Assembly: GCF_002250565.1 (NCBI RefSeq)
Contig: NZ_NMVJ01000007.1
Location: 124,001 to 188,000 of the forward strand
Direction: 5' to 3'
DNA from: Parenemella sanctibonifatiensis
GTDB lineage: Bacteria; Actinomycetota; Actinomycetes; Propionibacteriales; Propionibacteriaceae
Length of the DNA stretch: 64,000 nt
The translations under genes were made by a program, and so were the position numbers. Shown one piece after another: positions 52,353-61,552 of this stretch. A model generated the notes under the pieces. That model was not told where the DNA came from. It searched no databases and worked only from the letters and a program-made list of their open reading frames with translations. The stretch's first letter is position 1. Every line of letters begins with the position of its first letter.

Positions 52353-53701
52353 GACTCACCCCCCACCGGTGCCGGATCAGGCGCTGCGTCGGACGTCGCG
52401 GTGGCAGCGACGCCGCGCTCCCGGAACATCGTCAGACAACGTTCGAAGGCGACCGCCAGCAGCGTCACCCGGACGATCTCCAAGGGCACCGCCGCCAGGT
52501 CAAGCAACGGATCCCACGTCACCCAGAACTCGATGCGATGGCCACCGATGAGTTTCTCGATGCCGAACTCCAGCCACAACTGGGCCAGCCGGACCACGTT
52601 GTAGACGAGAACGTACGCACCGAGGAAGGGAATGCCGGCCTTCAGCAGCAGCCGCAGCGACTGCACGGTGGGCAGGTATTTGTCGTCGATGTCGCCGAAG
52701 AAGAGTTCCTGGACCTCCAGCAGGGCTCGTCGTCCCCGCCCGGCGGGCTGGTCGTCAGCATCCTTGGTGGCCGGACCTGCGGCAAGATCTGAACGCAACA
52801 CCAGATCCGGGCGTGGCGGCAGTGGCTGCCCTCGCTGCCACAACTCGGCCAACGACAGCACCTTCGAACCATGGATCAGGGCCGCAACGGCCAACCACAG
52901 CACCGGCTGCGCCATCGCAATCACCAGCATCGGCCACACCACCGATGCTACAAAGCTCGCCACCGCATCAACTGCGGCCGGCAGGTCGATCGCCAGCTGC
53001 GCGAAGGCGGCGACCAGGCCGTGCCAGGCGTACTCGATCCACGCCCAGACCTGCAGCACATGGATCCGGGAGGAGGCCCAGAAGACCAGCCGGGAGCCGC
53101 CGATCAGGATCACCAGCAGGAAGAAGGCCTCCGCGAAGGCTGCCGCCAACCCGATGGGCCGCCAACCCGTACGCCCGTAGGCCAGGTCCAAACCGCGCCG
53201 CACCACGTACACCGACGCGATGATCCCGGCGACCAAGAGGATCCGCTCCAGGCTGGTCGGATTCATGCCGGTGAGGAAGGCCGTTTCACGGCCGTCGCGG
53301 ACCATCGTGAAGCCGATCACCTTGTTGGCGGTCTCGGTGACGGCGCCGAACGCGGCATAGATGCCGAGGAAGGGCAGTAGGGTCTGCGCGATCACATCGG
53401 TCACCCGGGGCGGTGATTCGTCGGCCGCCTGCCAGGGGATGATCCGCTCCACCCCGAGGTGTTGTCCGATGATCCGCAACATCACCACGATGGACCCGAG
53501 CTGGATCACCAACGCCGCGGCCAACAACAGGATCGCGAGCCAGGTCTGGGCCGCCACCAGGATCGAGGCCCGCAGCAACACCTGGTGCCCGATCCACCCG
53601 ACCAACGCGACGACCAGCAACGTGGGCAGCAGCCGACCGAGCACGGCGACGGTCCCGGTGACCATCGCGGTCACGTGCCCCCACCAGACCCGGATCGACA
53701 T
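52349..53701 (-). CDS. Multi-span membrane protein heading a three-gene operon
   Basis: 450 residues with about seven or more membrane helices (TVAVLGRLLPTLLVVALVGW, LAILLLAAALVIQLGSIVVM, GIPFLGAYVLVYNVVRLAQL). A hydrophilic middle follows (RRALLEVQELFFGDIDDKYL). No transporter family is recognised. It is coupled to two single-span proteins; together they may make a membrane complex. ATG 53701 is used; a GTG directly before it is possible. Confidence 0.75.
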   Translation of the reverse strand: MSIRVWWGHVTAMVTGTVAVLGRLLPTLLVVALVGWIGHQVLLRASILVAAQTWLAILLLAAALVIQLGSIVVMLRIIGQHLGVERIIPWQAADESPPRVTDVIAQTLLPFLGIYAAFGAVTETANKVIGFTMVRDGRETAFLTGMNPTSLERILLVAGIIASVYVVRRGLDLAYGRTGWRPIGLAAAFAEAFFLLVILIGGSRLVFWASSRIHVLQVWAWIEYAWHGLVAAFAQLAIDLPAAVDAVASFVASVVWPMLVIAMAQPVLWLAVAALIHGSKVLSLAELWQRGQPLPPRPDLVLRSDLAAGPATKDADDQPAGRGRRALLEVQELFFGDIDDKYLPTVQSLRLLLKAGIPFLGAYVLVYNVVRLAQLWLEFGIEKLIGGHRIEFWVTWDPLLDLAAVPLEIVRVTLLAVAFERCLTMFRERGVAATATSDAAPDPAPVGGES

Positions 53702-53782
53702 CACGGGATCAGCCTAAGGCTGCGCGGGCCGGATCAGGGGGCTGAACCGGCCGACTCCACCGCCGCGGCGTACTGTGCCGTC

Positions 53783-55219
53783 ATGAGCGGCGCGGACATG
53801 GACAGCAACCACGGCGGCGATCCGGACCTGATCGTCATCGGCGGCGGACCGGTCGGGGAGAACATCGCCCAGTACGCCACTGAGGACTCCGACCTGACCG
53901 CGATGCTGGTCGAGGCCGAGCTGGTCGGAGGGGAGTGCTCCTACTGGGCCTGTATGCCCTCCAAGGCCTTGCTGCGCCCGATCGAGGTGCGGGCAGCAGC
54001 CGCCCACTTGGAGGGCATCACCACACCCGAGCTGGACACCGAAGCCTTGCTGGCGCGCCGCGACGTGTGGGTGTCCCACTACGACGACAGCGGCCAGGTC
54101 GAGTGGGCCGAGGGTGCCGGCATCACCGTCGTACGCGGCCACGGTCGCCTCACCGGCGAACGCCAGGTCACCGTCACCTCCGGCGACGGCGCCACGACCG
54201 TGTTGACGGCCCGTCGGGCCGTGGTCATCGCGACCGGCAGCGAGGCCGTGATCCCGGCCCCCTATCGCGACATCCACCCGTGGATCTCCCGCGACGCCAC
54301 CGGCGTACGCCAGATCCCCGGCCGGCTCGTCATCGTTGGCGGCGGGGTGGTCGCCTGCGAAGCAGCCACCTGGTTGCGTGCGCTCGGCAGCGAGGTGACG
54401 ATGCTCGTCCGCGGCGACCGGATCCTCTCCGGCGTCGAACCGGCGGCCGCGGCGGCCGTCCGGTCCGGCCTCGAGGCGTCCGGCGTACGAATCCTGACCG
54501 GCTGCGAGGCCAGTGAGGTCGCGCGCACCGACGCGGCCGACACCGGCGTCGGCCTGGTGCACGGCGGCGAGGTGCACCTCACCACCCCCGCCGGTGAGCT
54601 GGTCGCCGACGAGGTGCTGGTGGCCACCGGCCGCCGGCCGCGACTGGACGACGTGGGTCTCGACCAGGTCGGTCTCGAGGCCGCCGACGTCCTCGACGGG
54701 CGTACGCCGGACTGGCTGGTGGCCGTCGGCGACGCCAGCGGCGAGGCTCCGCTGACCCACTGGGGCAAATACCGCGCCCGAGTCATCGGCGAACAGTTGC
54801 GCGCCAGCTGGACCGGACAGCCGGCACCGCAGGCACCGCCGGCCGGCATCGATCGCGCCGTCCCCCAGGTGATCTTCACCGACCCGCAGGTCGCCGCGGT
54901 CGGCCTGACCGAGGTCCAGGCCACCGACGCCGGCCACGACGTGGTCACGGCCACGGTGCCGTTCAATTCGGCCGGCGGCAGCGCCCTGCTCCGGGACGAC
55001 GCCGACGGGGTCGCGACCTTGGTGGTCGACACCGGCACGCGCACCCTGCTCGGTGCCACCTTTGCCGGGCCCGAAGCGGCCGAACTGGTCCACGCCGCCA
55101 CCATCGCGATCGTCGGGGAGGTGCCGGTGGCGCTGCTACGGCACGCCGTCCCCAGCTATCCGACCGCATCCGAGCTGTGGCTGCGCCTCCTCGAAGAGCT
55201 GCCGCGCGACTACCGCTAG
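53783..55219 (+). CDS. Pyridine nucleotide-disulfide oxidoreductase family flavoprotein
   Basis: 478 residues. FAD motif DLIVIGGGPVGENIAQYATE; redox pair in GGECSYWACMPSKALLRP, the Cys-x4-Cys arrangement of dihydrolipoamide dehydrogenase and mercuric reductase; NAD(P) motif GRLVIVGGGVVACEAATWLR; second FAD motif WLVAVGDASGEAPLTHWGKY; dimer domain with VPQVIFTDPQVAAVGLTE. The C-terminal His-Glu pair of lipoamide dehydrogenase is not clear (RHAVPSYPTASE), so the substrate may be another disulfide or quinone. It stands 10 nt upstream of the FKBP gene. Confidence 0.88.
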   Translation: MSGADMDSNHGGDPDLIVIGGGPVGENIAQYATEDSDLTAMLVEAELVGGECSYWACMPSKALLRPIEVRAAAAHLEGITTPELDTEALLARRDVWVSHYDDSGQVEWAEGAGITVVRGHGRLTGERQVTVTSGDGATTVLTARRAVVIATGSEAVIPAPYRDIHPWISRDATGVRQIPGRLVIVGGGVVACEAATWLRALGSEVTMLVRGDRILSGVEPAAAAAVRSGLEASGVRILTGCEASEVARTDAADTGVGLVHGGEVHLTTPAGELVADEVLVATGRRPRLDDVGLDQVGLEAADVLDGRTPDWLVAVGDASGEAPLTHWGKYRARVIGEQLRASWTGQPAPQAPPAGIDRAVPQVIFTDPQVAAVGLTEVQATDAGHDVVTATVPFNSAGGSALLRDDADGVATLVVDTGTRTLLGATFAGPEAAELVHAATIAIVGEVPVALLRHAVPSYPTASELWLRLLEELPRDYR

Positions 55220-55229
55220 GGTCGTGCAC

Positions 55230-55601
55230 ATGTCTGAGAAGCCAGAGATCGACTTCCCCGAGGGCCCTGCCCCCACCGAGCTGCAGATCGTCGACATCAC
55301 CGACGGTGATGGCGCCGAGGCGACCGCCGGTTCGGCCGTCGCGGTGCACTACGTCGGCGTCACCCATTCCGGCGGCGAGGAGTTCGACTCCAGCTGGAAT
55401 CGCGGCGAGCCGCTGCGCTTCCGGCTCGGCGTCGGCCAGGTCATCGAAGGCTGGGACACCGGTGTTCAGGGCATGAAGGTCGGCGGCCGCCGCCAGCTCA
55501 CCATCCCGGCACACTTGGCGTACGGTGACCGCGGCGCCGGTGGCGTCATCGGCCCGGGCGAGACGCTGATCTTCGTCGTGGACCTGCTCGACGTCCGCTG
55601 A
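55230..55601 (+). CDS. FKBP-type peptidyl-prolyl cis-trans isomerase
   Basis: 123-residue cytosolic FKBP that catalyses proline isomerisation in folding proteins. The fold is seen in AVHYVGVTHSGGEEFDSSWN, FRLGVGQVIEGWDTGVQGMK, GGRRQLTIPAHLAYGDRGAG and LIFVVDLLDVR, with the aromatic pocket residues present (Tyr, Phe, Trp). It probably shares a transcript with the flavoprotein gene. Confidence 0.93.
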   Translation: MSEKPEIDFPEGPAPTELQIVDITDGDGAEATAGSAVAVHYVGVTHSGGEEFDSSWNRGEPLRFRLGVGQVIEGWDTGVQGMKVGGRRQLTIPAHLAYGDRGAGGVIGPGETLIFVVDLLDVR

Positions 55602-55623
55602 TCCACCCAGGGGGCAGTGCGGC

Positions 55624-56205
55624 TCAGCCGTAGGTGTCGCGCGGTCCCCGGCCGCGGACACTGCGGCGGCCGTGCTGCCAGCTCGGCGCCTGCGGCCCGC
55701 GTACGTCGACCCGGGTGACCGTCCCGTCGCCCAACTCGCGGTTGATCTGCGCGACGATCTGCGGCGCGATCATCCGCAACGACGCCGCCCAGGTGCTCGA
55801 ATCGGCGCGGACGGTCAGCACCTTGTCCGAATAGCCGACCGGTTCGCTGTGGTCCGCATTGACCTCACCGACCAAGCTGCTCCACTTGCCGATCAGCAAC
55901 TGGACGTTGATCTGCGTACGCCACCCCTTGCGACGCAACAGCCCATCCATCGCATCACCGAGCGGTTTCGGGTCCCGGTCGTTGCTGTAGCGGCGATAGT
56001 CGCGGTGCTGGGCCCTCTTCTTCTTCGGCTTCTGCGGTGCCGCCGGACCGGTTTGGCCGCGCAACTGGGCTGCTGCGGCGATCTGACGTGCCAGTTCCAG
56101 CCCGCTCTCGGGGCCCGGTTCCGGGTCGGACTGGCCATTTTTCGCCTGGGCGTTCTCCGGCTCGCCCCGGCCCGCCGACTCGTCGCGGATCGGATCCTCA
56201 CTCAC
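55624..56205 (-). CDS. DUF721 (DciA-like) protein next to recF
   Basis: 193 residues. Disordered acidic N-terminus (~1-75), basic linker (KPKKKRAQHRDYRRYSNDRD), then the DUF721 domain (LGDAMDGLLRRKGWRTQINV, LLIGKWSSLVGEVNADHSEP, VLTVRADSSTWAASLRMIAP). DUF721 proteins include DciA, a loader of the replicative helicase in bacteria without DnaC, so a role in initiation is plausible. The GTG start overlaps the recF stop by 8 nt. Confidence 0.88.
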   Translation of the reverse strand: MSEDPIRDESAGRGEPENAQAKNGQSDPEPGPESGLELARQIAAAAQLRGQTGPAAPQKPKKKRAQHRDYRRYSNDRDPKPLGDAMDGLLRRKGWRTQINVQLLIGKWSSLVGEVNADHSEPVGYSDKVLTVRADSSTWAASLRMIAPQIVAQINRELGDGTVTRVDVRGPQAPSWQHGRRSVRGRGPRDTYG

Positions 56206-57337
56206 GGCTGACCTCCCCCGTCCGGACCGCATAGCTGGTGCCCGCCAGGGCCTCAGGGACATCATGCGGCACGGCGGCGGTGACCAGCACCTGCTCGCCG
56301 ACCCGTACGCCGTCAGCGAGCCGTTCCCGCCTGGTCGTGTCGAGCTCGGCAAAGACATCGTCGAGGATCAGCACCGGTTCGATCCCGTCGTGGCGCAACA
56401 GATGAAAGCTACCGAGCTTGAGGGACAGCGCCAGCGACCAGGATTCGCCATGGCTGGCGTAGCCACGCGCCGGCAACTCGCCCAGTTTCAGCTCCACGTC
56501 GTCACGGTGCGGGCCGACCAGGTTGACGCCCCGCTGCACCTCTTCGTCGCGGCGCTGCGCCATCGCCGCCAGCAACAACTCCGCGATCCCGTCCCGGTCC
56601 AGGTCCGGGTCGGGCAATTCGACCGATCCGAGATAGCTGCTGGTGACGACATTGTTGGTCGGCGCGATGTCGGCGTACGCCTGGGTCGCATACGGGAGCA
56701 GGTCGGCCATCACGTCCAACCGGGCGCGGATGATCTCCGCTCCGAAGTGGGCGAGCTGGTCGTTCCAGACCGCCAGCGTCGAGTCGGCATCCGGGTCGGG
56801 CGTACGCCGGTGGCTGCGCGGTGACAACGACTTCAGCAAGGTGCCGCGCTGCTTGAGGACCCGCTCAAAGTCGCTGCGCACCCCCGCCATCCGCGGCCAC
56901 CGGGTGATGACCACGGTGTCCATGAAGGCTCGGCGCTGGCCCGGATCGCCCTTGACGATCGCCAGGTCCTCGGGGGAGAAGACGACCACACGGACCAGGC
57001 CGAGGAGTTCGCGAGGCCGCTGCACCGGGGACCGGTTGAGCCGGGCCCGATTGGCCTTGCCGCGGTTGAGTTCGAGCTCCAGCGTGAGGCTGCGGTCATC
57101 CTCCAGCCCGGCACGGACCCGCGCTCGGATGATCGCCTGGTCCTGCCCCGCACGGATCAGCGGCACGTCGGAGGAAACCCGATGAGAAGCCAGGGTGGCG
57201 GCGTACTCGATGGCCTCGACGAGGTTGGTCTTGCCCTGGCCGTTGAGGCCGACAAAGACGTTGACGCCCGGCTCCAGACCCAGCTCGAGGGCCTCGTAGG
57301 AACGGAAGTTGCCGAGGCTCAGGTGATCGACGTACAC
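56198..57337 (-). CDS. recF: DNA repair ATPase RecF
   Basis: 379 residues. SMC-like ATPase helping RecA load at gaps. Walker A region VFVGLNGQGKTNLVEAIEYA, signature-like SHGESWSLALSLKLGSFHLL, Walker B PVLILDDVFAELDTTRRERL. The N-terminus MYVDHLSLGNFRSYEALELG is typical. GTG 57337 has CGGAG upstream. It follows dnaN by 16 nt in the same direction. Confidence 0.96.
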   Translation of the reverse strand: MYVDHLSLGNFRSYEALELGLEPGVNVFVGLNGQGKTNLVEAIEYAATLASHRVSSDVPLIRAGQDQAIIRARVRAGLEDDRSLTLELELNRGKANRARLNRSPVQRPRELLGLVRVVVFSPEDLAIVKGDPGQRRAFMDTVVITRWPRMAGVRSDFERVLKQRGTLLKSLSPRSHRRTPDPDADSTLAVWNDQLAHFGAEIIRARLDVMADLLPYATQAYADIAPTNNVVTSSYLGSVELPDPDLDRDGIAELLLAAMAQRRDEEVQRGVNLVGPHRDDVELKLGELPARGYASHGESWSLALSLKLGSFHLLRHDGIEPVLILDDVFAELDTTRRERLADGVRVGEQVLVTAAVPHDVPEALAGTSYAVRTGEVSRE

Positions 57338-57353
57338 CCGACGCTCCGCGGCG

Positions 57354-58517
57354 TCACTGCGGCAGGCGCATCAGCATGATGACGTGCCGGTAGTCGTCCA
57401 GCGGCGTGTCATCCATGCTCGCTACGCCAGTCATCAGGCAGGGCTTGCCCGGCGCGGTGAAGGCGAAGTCGACCACCGGGGCGTCCAGGATGCCCAGGGC
57501 ATCCTGCAGGTAGTGCGGGTTGAAACCGGCCGCGGTGAGAGCAGGCTCGGCGTTGCCGTGCAGCTCGACGGCGGCGCTGATCGCCTCCGACCCCTGAGCC
57601 TGGTCGCCGGTGGCAGCCTCGAGGACAATCTCCTCGTCGCCGATACCCATCCGCAGCGAGGTGTTGCGCTCGGCCACCAGCGCGATGCGCTTGGCGGCCT
57701 CCATCAACTCGGCGGTGGACAGGCGTACCGACAGCAGCGGCTTGATGCCCATCAGGCTGCGAACTCCCTTGGGGAACTCGCCGTCCAGCAGTCGGGTGGT
57801 GATCTCGCGATGGCCGGCCGCGCCGCTGCCGGCCAGGCCGATCATGCTGTCGCCGCTCTCGGGGTCGGACAGGCTGATGGTGACCTGCTCACCCGAGGTC
57901 ATCGAGCGGGCCGCGTCACCGAGCACCTTGGCGGGCACCAGAGCGGCGGTCTCCAGGTCGGTGCCAGCCGGCGTCCAGGTGAGTTCCTTGAGCGCCATCC
58001 GGTAGCGGTCAGTGGCGAGCAGCGTCAGTTGGTCGCCCAGCACCTCGACGCGTACGCCGGTGAAGACCGGCAGCAGTTCGTCCCGGCCGGCTGCCACGAC
58101 GACCTGGGCGACGGCCTTGGCGAAGTCCTCGCTGGCCACGGTGCCAGTCGGCTGCGGCATCACCGGCAGCTCGGGGTATTCGTCGATCGGCATGCCCTGC
58201 AGCGTGAAGCGTGCCGAACCACACACCAGCTCCATCTTGGTGGCATCGCTGGTGATGTTGACCGGCTTGGCCGGCAAGGAACGGGAGATGTCGGCGAGCA
58301 GCTTGCCCGACACCAAGGCCGTGCCTTCGTCGTGCACCTCGGCAGCAATGTGGATCCGGGCGCTGGTCTCGTAGTCGAAGCCCGACAGCTGTACACCCTC
58401 GCCGTCGGCCGTCACCAGGACACCGGACAGCAGCGGCAGGCTGGGACGTGCCGGAAGGTAACGGGCAACCCACTGAACGGCCTCAGCCAACACATCGCGC
58501 TCGACGGTGATCTTCAC
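57354..58517 (-). CDS. dnaN: DNA polymerase III sliding clamp (beta subunit)
   Basis: 387 residues, the three repeated clamp domains: VKITVERDVLAEAVQWVARY at the start, ISRSLPAKPVNITSDATKME, LLATDRYRMALKELTWTPAG in the middle and DYRHVIMLMRLPQ at the end, typical for the clamp's last strand. GTG 58517 has AGGAG ten bases upstream. First gene of the dnaN-recF-DUF721 operon, reading away from oriC. Confidence 0.97.
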   Translation of the reverse strand: MKITVERDVLAEAVQWVARYLPARPSLPLLSGVLVTADGEGVQLSGFDYETSARIHIAAEVHDEGTALVSGKLLADISRSLPAKPVNITSDATKMELVCGSARFTLQGMPIDEYPELPVMPQPTGTVASEDFAKAVAQVVVAAGRDELLPVFTGVRVEVLGDQLTLLATDRYRMALKELTWTPAGTDLETAALVPAKVLGDAARSMTSGEQVTISLSDPESGDSMIGLAGSGAAGHREITTRLLDGEFPKGVRSLMGIKPLLSVRLSTAELMEAAKRIALVAERNTSLRMGIGDEEIVLEAATGDQAQGSEAISAAVELHGNAEPALTAAGFNPHYLQDALGILDAPVVDFAFTAPGKPCLMTGVASMDDTPLDDYRHVIMLMRLPQ

Positions 58518-58930
58518 TGCTCGGCTCCTGAACGACACGTCGCGTCACGGAAGCGACGCGGGACTTGTCATCCTAGCGACGTCTGCCGGTGACGGCGACC
58601 CCCGGATCCGTGAATCACCAGCTCACTTTGAGCTGTTGTTCTGCTGCTGTTCGCCCCGCCCCAGGTCGGGCTGCAGCTCCATGCACATATCCCCGGCTCG
58701 TGACTTTTGATGATCAAAGATCTGTATCAGTTCATCGTCATCATCACTCCTGTGGATCTGTGGACAACAGCCAGATCGGTGCTGAGCAAGCGCGTTCTGT
58801 CATCCACAGGTGGTGTGGACAACCGTCGAATTACACGGGGAGGATCTGTGGCGGACCAATCGGGCGATCGGGCCAATCCCCAAGGACTGAGGTTGTCCAC
58901 AGCTGTCTCCACAGCTGTGGACAAGATTTC
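58518..58930. other. oriC: Chromosomal replication origin (oriC)
   Basis: Between dnaN and dnaA. Exact TGTGGACAA/TTGTCCACA DnaA boxes lie at 58759-58767 (+), 58814-58822 (+), 58893-58901 (-) and 58916-58924 (+). Weaker versions are at 58751-58759, 58800-58808 and 58905-58913. The stretch GACTTTTGATGATCAAAGAT near 58702-58721 is locally AT-rich and may be the unwinding element. Box orientation is mixed as in other actinobacterial origins. Confidence 0.9.
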
Positions 58931-59221
58931 AGCTGTGTAATTACAGGAATGTGGTTTGCGCTGGAGACGTGGAGATCTGGGTCGAAAAAAGTCGGGATTC
59001 GGTGGTCACTTTGGCTGCGGCGTACGCGCTCTCCGTGCGATAACGACGGTAACTTCGCCCGTTCTGCTTCTCAGGTGCAGATCGGCCCGAATCCACGTCG
59101 ATTCTGCACGCCAGGGCCGGTCGCCACCGCCCAGGCTTTCGTTGCTGCGTCTTTGAATCGAACCCGCACCGCACAGACGGGACCACCAGCGGGCGTACGC
59201 CAGCAGTCCCGCAGGTACGTC
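58931..59221. other. Spacer between oriC and the dnaA 3' end
   Basis: About 290 nt downstream of dnaA (minus strand). I see no credible gene. It contains GTCGAAAAAAGTCG at about 58980 and a few G/T-rich stretches that could hold part of the origin. No clear dnaA terminator hairpin was found. Confidence 0.45.
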
Positions 59222-60742
59222 TCAGCGCTGGGACGCGGACTGCTTGATGCGGTTGGTGAGCTCGGTGATCTGGTTGAAGACGTCGCGGCGCTCAGACAGC
59301 ATCCCGCGGATCTTGCGGTCGGCGTGCATCACGGTGGTGTGGTCGCGACCGCCGAAACTCTGGCCGATCTTGGGCAGCGAGAGGTCGGTGAGCTCGCGGC
59401 ACAGGTACATCGCGATCTGGCGCGCGGTCACCAGCTGCTGCTGGCGCTTGGCGCCGACCAGGTCGTCGATCGAGATGTCGAAGTAGTCCGCGGTCACGGC
59501 CTGGATAGCGCCCACGGTGATCTCTGCCTCGGCGCTGTTGGGCATCAGGTCCTTGAGGACCACCTCGGCCAGGTTGAGATCGACGGTCTGGCGCTGCAGC
59601 GAGGCAAAGGCCGACACCCGGGTCAGGGCGCCCTCCAGCTCGCGGATGTTGGTCTGGATGCGGGAGGCGATGAACTCCACCACGTCCAGGGGCACGTTGA
59701 GACGTTCCTGGGCGACCTTCTTGCGCAGGATCGCGCTGCGGGTCTCCAGGTCGGGGGGCTGCACGTCGGTGATCAGGCCGGCCTCGAAACGGCTCCGGAG
59801 CCGGTCCTCCAGGGCTTCCAGCAGCTTCGGCGGTCGGTCGGAGGTCATCACGATCTGCTTCTGCGCGTTGTGCAGCGTGTTGAACGTGTGGAAGAACTCT
59901 TCCTGGGTCTGGATCTTCGACTCCAGGAACTGGATGTCGTCGATCAGCAGGACGTCAACCTCGCGGTACTTCTTGCGGAACTGGGTGGTCCGGTTGTCAG
60001 AGATCGCGTTGATGAAGTCGTTGGTGAGCTCCTCGGTGGAGACGTACTTCACCCGCACCCGGTCGTAGTAGTTGCGGACGTAGTGGCCGATGGCGTGCAG
60101 CAAATGGGTCTTGCCCAGCCCCGACTCGCCATAGATCATCAGCGGGTTGTACGCCTTGCCCGGCGCCTCGGCGACCGCCACCGCCGCCGCGTGGGCGAAC
60201 CGGTTGGACGACCCGATGACGAAGGTGTCGAAGGAGTACTTCGGGTTGAGCCGGTCCGAGTCGCGCAGCAAAGCCGGCGCGGCAGCAGCCATGGCTTCGG
60301 TGCTCGACGCGCCCGTACGCCCGGTCTCGGGCGTCCCGGACGGCTCCGGTTCCGGTTCGGGCTCTCGCGCCAACACCGGCTCGGAGAAGGTCTGGATGTC
60401 GAGGTTGTCGTCGATCAGCATCGCGACCCTGATGGTGCGGTTGAAGAAGTCGGACAGGCTGTCCTCGATCTCGGTGCGCAGCTTCGACTCGAGTCGGTGG
60501 CGGGTGAACTCGTCGGGAACCGCCACCAAGAAGGTGTCGGCCTGCATCGAGATCGGATGCGTGTTCATCAGCCAGGCACGACCGGGCGAGCGGGTCTCGT
60601 CAATGAGCTGCCGCCAAGCTGCGATGAGGTCCGGGTCACCAGGGGTGGCGTCAGACGGTGACATCTCGGAAACCACCGGCACCTCGACTTCCCCATCAGG
60701 CCTCGCGGCACGGACATGTTCATTGTCCACAGCGTTGTCCAC
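59222..60742 (-). CDS. dnaA: Chromosomal replication initiator DnaA
   Basis: 506 residues. Domain I at the N-terminus ([20 protein letters not shown]), linker with Pro/Glu (~125-160), domain III AAA+ ([20 protein letters not shown] Walker [21 protein letters not shown] Walker [20 protein letters not shown]) and domain IV with the DNA-binding signature [14 protein letters not shown]. It opens oriC and loads the helicase. The GTG start at 60742 lies inside a DnaA box, so DnaA probably regulates its own synthesis. Confidence 0.97.
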   Translation of the reverse strand: MDNAVDNEHVRAARPDGEVEVPVVSEMSPSDATPGDPDLIAAWRQLIDETRSPGRAWLMNTHPISMQADTFLVAVPDEFTRHRLESKLRTEIEDSLSDFFNRTIRVAMLIDDNLDIQTFSEPVLAREPEPEPEPSGTPETGRTGASSTEAMAAAAPALLRDSDRLNPKYSFDTFVIGSSNRFAHAAAVAVAEAPGKAYNPLMIYGESGLGKTHLLHAIGHYVRNYYDRVRVKYVSTEELTNDFINAISDNRTTQFRKKYREVDVLLIDDIQFLESKIQTQEEFFHTFNTLHNAQKQIVMTSDRPPKLLEALEDRLRSRFEAGLITDVQPPDLETRSAILRKKVAQERLNVPLDVVEFIASRIQTNIRELEGALTRVSAFASLQRQTVDLNLAEVVLKDLMPNSAEAEITVGAIQAVTADYFDISIDDLVGAKRQQQLVTARQIAMYLCRELTDLSLPKIGQSFGGRDHTTVMHADRKIRGMLSERRDVFNQITELTNRIKQSASQR

Positions 60743-60743
60743 A
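60723..60743 (-). promoter_or_regulatory. Two DnaA boxes across the dnaA start codon
   Basis: TTGTCCACA occurs at 60723-60731 and 60735-60743, 3 nt apart and in the same direction. The second contains the GTG start (60742-60740). The boxes also encode the odd N-terminus VDNAVDN. Binding here could block translation-site transcription or elongation and give autoregulation. Confidence 0.8.
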
Positions 60744-60808
60744 ACCTGTGGGTATGAGACGCTGCGGTGGCACAGCCCTCGGGCTGCGGCCGTGGGCTGC
60801 GTTCGATG

Positions 60809-60837
60809 AACCTAACAACGGTCGGGGTCGTTGGCAA
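60809..60837 (-). promoter_or_regulatory. dnaA promoter
   Basis: On the minus strand TTGCCA (60837-60832), a 17-nt spacer and TAGGTT (60814-60809). Spacing is ideal. Transcription would start about 60 nt before the dnaA GTG, placing both DnaA boxes in the early transcribed region. Confidence 0.6.
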
Positions 60838-60905
60838 GCGCCGCGTCCGGAAGTTTCATTGACACCGGCGTGTCGGCTGGACGAGGCTGCCCGACCGTGT
60901 CCGGT

Positions 60906-60934
60906 TTGACCAGAATCGGTGCCCGGCGTATCGT
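60906..60934 (+). promoter_or_regulatory. rpmH promoter
   Basis: TTGACC (60906-60911), a 17-nt spacer and TATCGT (60929-60934), about 90 nt before the rpmH start. It would drive the rpmH-rnpA-yidD-yidC-jag-rsmG run. Confidence 0.55.
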
Positions 60935-61023
60935 TTCGGGGTCGCCGTCTTTGGTGACCTTCCCCATTCCGGGCACGTGTTCGGGGTGGATGTACCAGAA
61001 CACACTGACCTGGGAGCACTCTC

Positions 61024-61161
61024 GTGAGCAAGCGCACGTTCCAGCCGAGCAACCGGCGTCGCAGCCGTACCCACGGCTTCCGCCTTCGGATGCGTACCCG
61101 CGCCGGGCGCGCGATCATGTCCAGCCGTCGCCGCAAGGGCCGCGCCAAGCTGGCCGGCTGA
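61024..61161 (+). CDS. rpmH: 50S ribosomal protein L34
   Basis: 45 residues: [45 protein letters not shown]. Complete and typical. It starts at GTG 61024. It lies divergent from dnaA, the near-universal arrangement, and is followed 7 nt later by rnpA. Confidence 0.98.
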   Translation: MSKRTFQPSNRRRSRTHGFRLRMRTRAGRAIMSSRRRKGRAKLAG

Positions 61162-61168
61162 GCCAGCG

Positions 61169-61552
61169 GTGCTGCGGTCCGAGCACCGGCTGCGGTCGTC
61201 GCTGGACTTCGGTTCGACGGTTCGCAACGGCGTACGGGTCGGGCGCCCCACCTTGGTGGTGCATGCTCGGCTGACTGACAACCCACCCTCGCGGGTGGGT
61301 TTCGTCGTGTCCAAGGCCGTTGGCGGTGCCGTCACCCGCAACCGCGTCAAGCGGCGGCTGCGGCATCTGGTGAAGGACGCGCTGGTCCAGGACCAGGCCA
61401 CCGACCGCCCCGCCGCCGACATCGTCGTACGCGCGCTACCAGCCGCTGCCACTGACTCCGAGCGGCTCGCCACGGACCTGAGCTCGGCCTGGCAGTCGGC
61501 CCGCCGGCGAATGGATGACAAGCAGCAACCCGATGGACAGGGTCGGCGATGA
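61169..61552 (+). CDS. rnpA: Ribonuclease P protein component
   Basis: 127 residues. It binds the RNase P RNA for tRNA 5' maturation. The family hallmarks are MLRSEHRLRSSLDFGSTVRN at the start, the central RVGFVVSKAVGGAVTRNRVK and RRLRHLVKDAL. GTG start at 61169. Its end overlaps yidD by 4 nt (ATGA). Confidence 0.95.
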   Translation: MLRSEHRLRSSLDFGSTVRNGVRVGRPTLVVHARLTDNPPSRVGFVVSKAVGGAVTRNRVKRRLRHLVKDALVQDQATDRPAADIVVRALPAAATDSERLATDLSSAWQSARRRMDDKQQPDGQGRR

